Assembly (NCBI RefSeq): GCF_965638725.1
Contig: NC_134949.1
Coordinates: 54,712,151-54,776,150, forward strand
DNA: 64,000 bases
Direction: 5' to 3'
Source: Aptenodytes patagonicus
Lineage: Eukaryota; Chordata; Aves; Sphenisciformes; Spheniscidae
In this document: positions 58,941 to 64,000 of the stretch, piece after piece
Numbering within the stretch: the stretch's first letter is position 1
Layout: each line of letters opens with the position of its first letter
Program-made: the position numbers and the translations under genes
Notes under the pieces: model-generated
What the model was told of the DNA's origin: nothing
What the model saw: only the letters and a program-made list of their open reading frames with translations
Database searches by the model: none

Positions 58941-58948
58941 GCGGGAAA
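58941..58948. promoter_or_regulatory. Consensus E2F site GCGGGAAA
   Basis: Exact match to the E2F/E2F6 consensus (reverse complement TTTCCCGC), seven bases after the second CCAAT box. Confidence 0.6.
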
Positions 58949-59067
58949 AACGCGGGCTGTAAGCGCCGGCGGGGAGGGGGGCAACGAAGAGGCGGGAAGG
59001 GACGGGGGGGCGGGCGGGCCGGCCGGCCGGGCCGGCCGTGCGTGCGCGCGCATGTGCAACGGTGGGG

Positions 59068-59129
59068 ACTACAAGCCCCGGCGTGCCTTGCGCTGGGCAG
59101 GCGCGGCAAGGCACGCTGGGAGTTGTAGT
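59068..59129. promoter_or_regulatory. Inverted pair of ZNF143/SBS-like sites
   Basis: ACTACAAGCCCCGGCGTGCC at 59068 reads on the plus strand. GGCACGCTGGGAGTTGTAGT, ending at 59129, is the same motif on the minus strand (ACTACAACTCCCAGCGTGCC). Both continue into CTTGC. This is the long ZNF143/THAP11 promoter motif; the pair lies about 95-155 bases upstream of the WDR91 ATG. Confidence 0.75.
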
Positions 59130-59222
59130 TGTCCTGGCGCTGGGCCGGGCCATTTCGCTCGGGGCCGGGCTCCCCACTCCTCGCCCGTGGGCGGGCGGAG
59201 CCGGCGTCGCTGCGGGGCTCCC

Positions 59223-59345
59223 ATGGCGGCGGCGGCGGAGCGGACGGACGAGCTGGTGCGGGAGTATCTGCTCTTCCGCGGCTTCACCGCCGCCCTGAAG
59301 CAGCTGGACGCGGAGATCAAGGCGGACCGGGAGAAGGGCTTCCGG
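59223..59345 (+). CDS. WDR91: WDR91 exon 1
   Basis: 41 codons from ATG ([18 protein letters not shown] and on to KGFR), donor GTGAGC. Confidence 0.96.
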
Positions 59346-62300
59346 GTGAGCGGCGGCCGCGTCCCCCTTCCCGGCGGGGCGCTGGGCGCAGGTGCCCCCG
59401 GGTGAGGACGCGGTACCCGGGCAGGCCGCAGGCGCACCCCCTCTCGGGGCTGGGCGAGGGGAGCGAGCCGGGCGGCGGCGGCGGGGCAGTTCTCGGAGCC
59501 TCCGCGCTTCCCCGCGGAAGCAGCTCGCGTCAGGGGCGGCCGCCCCCGCCCCGCGCGGGCTGCGTTGGGCTCCGGGGCCCGGCCGGTCGCGCAGGCGGGA
59601 CCTCCCGCATCCCGGTGGTGGGGGCCGTCGCCCTGCCGGGCCGCCGTTTATGTACGCGCAGTCTCCCGGCGGGGGCCTCTGGCTGAAGGCTCTCCTCCTG
59701 CTTGGCTCCGAAGCGGCGTCAGCGCGGGGCAGCGGCGGTGGGCGACGGGCTCCATCTCGTCGCCTGGCTTCCCAGCCAGGGGCCGCAGTTCCTGGCCAGC
59801 CGCTCCGCGCGGGCGGTCTGCTCGGCCCGTCCAAAACCGCCGTCTATGGACCCTATGTCCGACCTGTAAACCACCAGATGTTTCTCAGCTTCGTGCCGAG
59901 AGGGACGGAGGAGACGTGCGTACGAGAGGGCAGCGGCAGGAGGACATCTCTTTGCCTGGATCTTTTCTCGGTCATGAGATTTTTATCCAGCGGCTTTACA
60001 GCTCTGCTCCTTAGTTTGGATGTTTTAAGCACCAGCTACCTTGCTAGATGTGTGGAAATTGGTGCAGAATTTGCCAGCCTCGAAAATACAGTTTCAGTCC
60101 TTTGTGTGAGCTTCACGTTCCTGTAGCAGCAGTTCTGGGCACGGAATGTAGTGTTTTGAACGGTCAGGTTTTTCTTTAACCAGGAGTACAACCACTACCT
60201 TTTTCATTCATAAAACATGCTGCTTTTATTTTTAGAACAACAGCACTTTGCTGATGTTGAGAGTTTGGCAAACAGTTGATTTAATTGGGATAATACTGTC
60301 CAAGATAAGAAGGGACTGCTGGGGTCACAGACTTCTGTTTCCTTTATCTGTAGGAAGCCACAGAGATAGAGGCTGGATGATGTCCTAAGACATTAACTGA
60401 TGAGGGGAGAGCAAACCACATATTGAACAACTTTGGTAGTTGAATTTTGTATAGGGTGCAGATTTTTTTTTTTCTTCTGATGCCTGTCTTGACCATCAGA
60501 AATCACTGAACTAAAAATCTATTCCCCTACCACCATCCTGCCTTATTCATATTGCAGAAATGATTTTCAAAGAGACATAATGACAAAAAAAAAAAATTCT
60601 GTTGCAAACTTTTATGCCTGCCTTGTTAGTAGATGATGTTATTAAAGGTACGTCAAAGATTGCAGTACAACAGATCTTTCTTCCTCTTTCTGTTGGCTAA
60701 ATGCAGTTTTTTCCTTTTAGTCTAAAAATAAGACTATTTTCCAGGTGCTGTACTTGAGTTTTCAACATTTAATCACGTTATTCCTGTTTCTTCATTATGA
60801 GCTGACTTTTAAAAGATGTGGAAATGTTTTGCTTACTTGCAAAAAACCCCACCAACTGTGTTTAACAAAATGTGATCTTTATGTCAAAATCTGTTAGGCT
60901 ATGTTCTTTCTTTCTTTTTTTTATTTGAAAGGTGCTGCAGAGTGGAAGAATGCTAATACAAAATGCAGAGTGTTTCCTGGATTAGGAAAAAAACCTAATG
61001 CTGGATTGTAGTATTATTTGTGCAGTTAAAGCTTCTCAGCATTAAGTTACAGAAAGTCTCCTGTGCCGGAAGAGCCCTCGTGACTGCGGTCTTCCCTGTT
61101 TTGCCCTCTTTAGGTGGATAAGATAGTGGACCAGTTGCAGCAGTTTGTTCAGAGCTATGATCTGGCTGCCCTGCGGGATTACTGGAATTATCTCGACCGA
61201 CGCCTTTTCAGCCGTTTGGAGGATGTGTACCGACCAACAGTGAACAAGCTGAAAACCAGCTTATTCCGATACTACCTCATCCATACTGTTCAGGTAGTGT
61301 TTGATTTTTAGGCTTCTGTTTTAAAAAGATCCTGGTTTCTGAAACCAGAGCAATGAAATACCCCTGTGAGCCTCTGACAGGCCTGGTGGGTAAGGGACAA
61401 GCAATTCTTGTGTCATGTATCAGGAGTGTAGTAAAGAGTTTGACGCGGACTCACATGACAAGCTCGTAAGCAGGGTAGGGAAGCTGAGGCGAGACAGAAA
61501 TACGGTTAGCTGGGAGCAAGATACTCACACTCAGACATGAAGGCAGGTCCCCCTCAGACAGGATGGCCGTACTGCTAGCTCAGCCTGCTCAGCCTTTGTT
61601 GATAACTTGGATACCAGGAAAGACCCCAAGGTTTGTAAACACCTCCTCATGGGACATTGCCATGAGAACAGAGGAGGACAAGAACAATGCTCAAAGCAAT
61701 CTTCCTAAGCTGAAGAAACAGGCAGAAAAAAGCCCCAAGCATATGTATGTAGGGAGTAGTCAGCTGCTCCGGTGCAGAATAAGGAACGATTCAGCAGGCA
61801 GCAGCAGTGCAGGGAAGGGCCTTACTGCAGCGCTGGGGATCAGCAGGCAGGATTGTCTGTATTCCTTCCACTCTAACCTGCTGGCAGGACTCAGCCAGTC
61901 CTTCCAGGCACCAGAGTTCTTAAAGCATCAAGGGAGTTGAGGGTCCAGAAGAAAAAAAAGGTGACTTGAAGTTGGTGGAGTTGAGTTTTAGTTTGTAAGA
62001 GAGGGGAGAAGTGGGCTTCAAATCTGTACAAGGTAACGTGGGAGAGAAAATGAGTGAATGGTTTTTGTTTGCTTTGAATAGAACAGAAAAGAATGAGCTC
62101 AAAATGGGGCAGAGATTATCTTGTTGAAACCCTAGGAAAGTCAATGGAATATATTACACGGGGTGGGCTTTGGCCAACAAAATAGACAAGTACCTGTCAG
62201 GAATTCATGTTTCATTTCTTACCATTTAGAAGCAATGCTTCCTCCTTGATTCCATTCTCTGACTGAAAATCTTAAATTATGGGTGTTGGTGAAGGAGTCA

Positions 62301-63936
62301 AAATCTAATGCATATTTCTGGTAGTGTGGTTTTTCATGTTTTGTTTTGCCCTATGCTTACCCTGAGGCGTGACTGTCCTGTCTGAATAATGTATCAGATG
62401 GAAACCTTTTCAGGCTACATCTGCTGTAGACTTGAGTAATTTGAAGTATACTTTGGTCTTGTATATGAATGCTCATGTCTTACGTCAGTGCACGAACTGC
62501 ACTGGTTTAGCTGGAAATCAATGTAAGTGATTATTTTGATTTGCCTCAGCCTTTAAACAAGACTGTGGTGACTAGAAAGGTCGGATTAAGTGCATTTGTG
62601 AGCTTCTCCTAGCGTATTTGAGATTCTTTTGTTCCTAGATGAATCTGTTAACTCTAACTACTTGCTCTGTTGGGTGGTGAAAGTAGTTATTAGTGTGTTC
62701 ATAACACAGAGCAAATATTCCTAGAACCCATGTGGTGGCATGAATGGAAGTGTGAGCCCTGTTCTTCTTGCTGTGTTTCAGACTGGCCGCAATGACAAGG
62801 CGCAGGAGTTTTTCCTCAAGCAGGCCTCCGAGCTCCAGAACCAGGCGGAGTGGAAGGATTGGTTTGTCCTGCCCTTCCTCCCTGCCCCAGACTCCAACCC
62901 CACCTTTGCCACCTATTTCTCGCGCCAGTGGGCAGATACGTTTATTGTGTCTCTGCACAACTTCCTGAGTGTCTTATTTCAGTGCATGCATATCCTTTTT
63001 TGCAACTAATAGTTCAATCTCCCTTGCCCTGGTGTTATGCTTACTATTAACAGTGGTGCCAAGAATATAGTATTACAGAACTTGCTGCTTTCAGGTGATT
63101 GTTTAGAGCCAAGACTTAATAGGAAGCTGGTGTTTACCAGAGGATGTTGGAATAGTTATTGTTCAATTATCTGATGATATATTATATTCCCTGGGCACAA
63201 ACAATTGTGGTTGTTGCTAATGCTGAACTCATCCCTATGCTAGCGACTAGAAATCGTGTGCACATCTTGTTCTGAAATGCTTTTCCTCTTTGCTTGGCAT
63301 AGTACAAACCAGGCATGCAACCTTGGGTCATAGTCCATGACTGAACTAGCATCTCCTGTTAGACCCTTCTCTGGGTCATATGTTCACAACATTGTCTAGT
63401 GACGGCTCACTATAATAGGGCAGTTCAATGTTGGCAGAAATAACGGCTTTTGTCCCACACTGCCGAGTTCTGACCTTGTTTGTTTGCTGATGGGCAGGTT
63501 TACACTGCAGCTGGAATATAGCTCATCTTGAACTGTTTCTTCAATGTACACTAATGCAGTAACATAACCTGTCTTGTCTTCCACTTCTGACATATAAAAA
63601 GGAAGAATCTAAAAATTGTTGCAAAGCCTAAGTGAAATAGTTTGTGTAACAGTAAAGTACAAAGAAAGTAGAAAGTTGGCTTAGGTAACTAAGCTGTTAC
63701 TAGTCTTCTTGGCCTTGCACCTAATTCTTGCTAGTAGTATGGACTGGGCAGCTCTGCTGTCTTACAGGCAAATGGCTGGTATGAAGTGCTGGCTTTTAGA
63801 ATTAAGCCAGGTGCACACAAGTTCTTGCCGTCGTTTTCTTTAACATTCCTCACCAGTTCCAGTCATTTTGAACTTTGAAGCTGAATGTCTCAGGAGCAGT
63901 CTCATACAAGAAGAAAATGAATCGTTGCGGCATAAG
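59223..63936 (+). CDS. WDR91: WDR91, endosomal Rab7/PI3K regulator (5' part, first four coding exons)
   Basis: Coding exons 59223-59345, 61114-61293, 62782-62989 and 63854-63936 join in phase; the gene runs off the window. WDR91 acts on endosomes, with WDR81, to restrain Beclin1-class III PI3-kinase activity and drive early-to-late endosome conversion as a Rab7 effector. The visible part is the N-terminal helical/LisH-like region: [20 protein letters not shown], then [20 protein letters not shown], then [20 protein letters not shown], then [20 protein letters not shown]. It is nearly identical to mammalian WDR91. The WD40 propeller lies downstream, outside the window. The ATG context is strong (CCCATGG). 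Intron 3 is AT-AC (U12 type). Confidence 0.97.
59346..61113. other. WDR91 intron 1
   Basis: The first 500 bases are GC-rich island; the rest is AT-rich. Long frames here are chance products of GC-rich sequence. Confidence 0.6.
61114..61293 (+). CDS. WDR91: WDR91 exon 2
   Basis: 60 codons. Acceptor CTCTTTAG, donor [26 protein letters not shown] and on to LIHTVQ. Confidence 0.97.
61294..62781. other. WDR91 intron 2
   Basis: No recognised repeat, RNA gene or extra exon. Confidence 0.5.
62782..62989 (+). CDS. WDR91: WDR91 exon 3
   Basis: Acceptor TGTTTCAG. 69 codons plus one base, ending LFQCM then C. It ends at the U12 donor ATATCCTTTT; extending the frame past it soon meets a stop. Confidence 0.95.
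62990..63853 (+). other. U12-type AT-AC intron of WDR91
   Basis: The donor is ATATCCTTTT, an exact match to the minor-spliceosome consensus. The branch-site TTTTCTTTAAC lies at 63834-63844, 10-11 bases before the terminal AC at 63852-63853. Only this boundary keeps the reading frame and yields the conserved M-P-V-P-V-I-L-N. Confidence 0.93.
63854..63936 (+). CDS. WDR91: WDR91 exon 4
   Basis: Begins after an AC acceptor. C+CA restores [20 protein letters not shown], then ENESLRHK. The donor is a weak GTCAGA; the next exon lies outside the window. Confidence 0.88.
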
Positions 63937-64000
63937 GTCAGAACTGAAGTCACTCTTTAGTTGCTGACTGTATGAGGCTGTGAGTTTTGTAAAATTGGTT

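Larger units (their letters stand above)
58500..59850. promoter_or_regulatory. CpG island spanning the STRA8-WDR91 promoter region
   Basis: Dense CpG and GC from the STRA8 upstream flank through WDR91 exon 1 and into its intron 1. The two start codons (58043 minus, 59223 plus) are 1.18 kb apart and point away from each other. Confidence 0.85.

Noticed and set aside
58734-59834. 366-codon open frame on the minus strand
   Set aside because: Lies in the CpG island antisense to WDR91 exon 1; the translation is Arg/Pro/Ala-rich low complexity, expected from GC-rich sequence with few stops.
59392-60126. 244-codon frame on the plus strand after WDR91 exon 1
   Set aside because: Falls inside WDR91 intron 1, GC-rich for most of its length, with no domain and no splice phase compatible with exon 2.

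Overview
This window looks like vertebrate, and specifically bird, nuclear DNA. It holds several 3'-anchored CR1 LINE fragments, including one with a long reverse-transcriptase reading frame. It also holds a solo LTR of a type common in bird genomes, and multi-exon genes with short exons and 1-7 kb introns. No bacterial genes, CRISPR arrays or operons are present. All gene models were assembled by hand from splice sites, reading phase and remembered family sequences; no alignment was run.

Layout, left to right. (1) About 1-6.6 kb, minus strand: a small single-pass membrane protein with a signal peptide, one sushi/CCP domain, one transmembrane helix and a cytoplasmic tail, resembling SUSD3; its 3' end lies off the window. 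(2) 6.6-13.8 kb: intergenic, with an LTR-like element near 10.3-10.7 kb. (3) 14.0-35.8 kb, plus strand: a complete 12-exon SLC23 (NAT/NCS2) transporter of 624 aa. Its signature motif carries Glu-Asn where vitamin C transporters have Pro-Asn, so it is best read as SLC23A4/SNBT1, the sodium-dependent nucleobase transporter that is a pseudogene in higher primates. (4) 35.8-43.1 kb: intergenic, with two CR1 copies. (5) 58.0-43.1 kb, minus strand: a complete 8-coding-exon STRA8, the retinoic-acid-induced meiosis-entry regulator (350 aa). A solo LTR with a perfect 5-bp target duplication sits in its last intron. (6) 58.5-59.9 kb: a CpG-rich promoter region between STRA8 and WDR91. It has CCAAT boxes, an E-box, an E2F-type site and an inverted pair of ZNF143-like sites. 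(7) 59.2 kb to the end, plus strand: the first four coding exons of WDR91, an endosomal Rab7/PI3K regulator. Its third intron is a textbook U12-type AT-AC intron.

The genes are not one pathway. STRA8 and WDR91 are head-to-head and may share a promoter region. SLC23A4 and STRA8 are tail-to-tail. The SUSD3-like gene and SLC23A4 diverge. The SLC23A4-STRA8-WDR91 neighbourhood matches what I recall of mammalian synteny (human 7q33, mouse chromosome 6), which supports the orthology calls.
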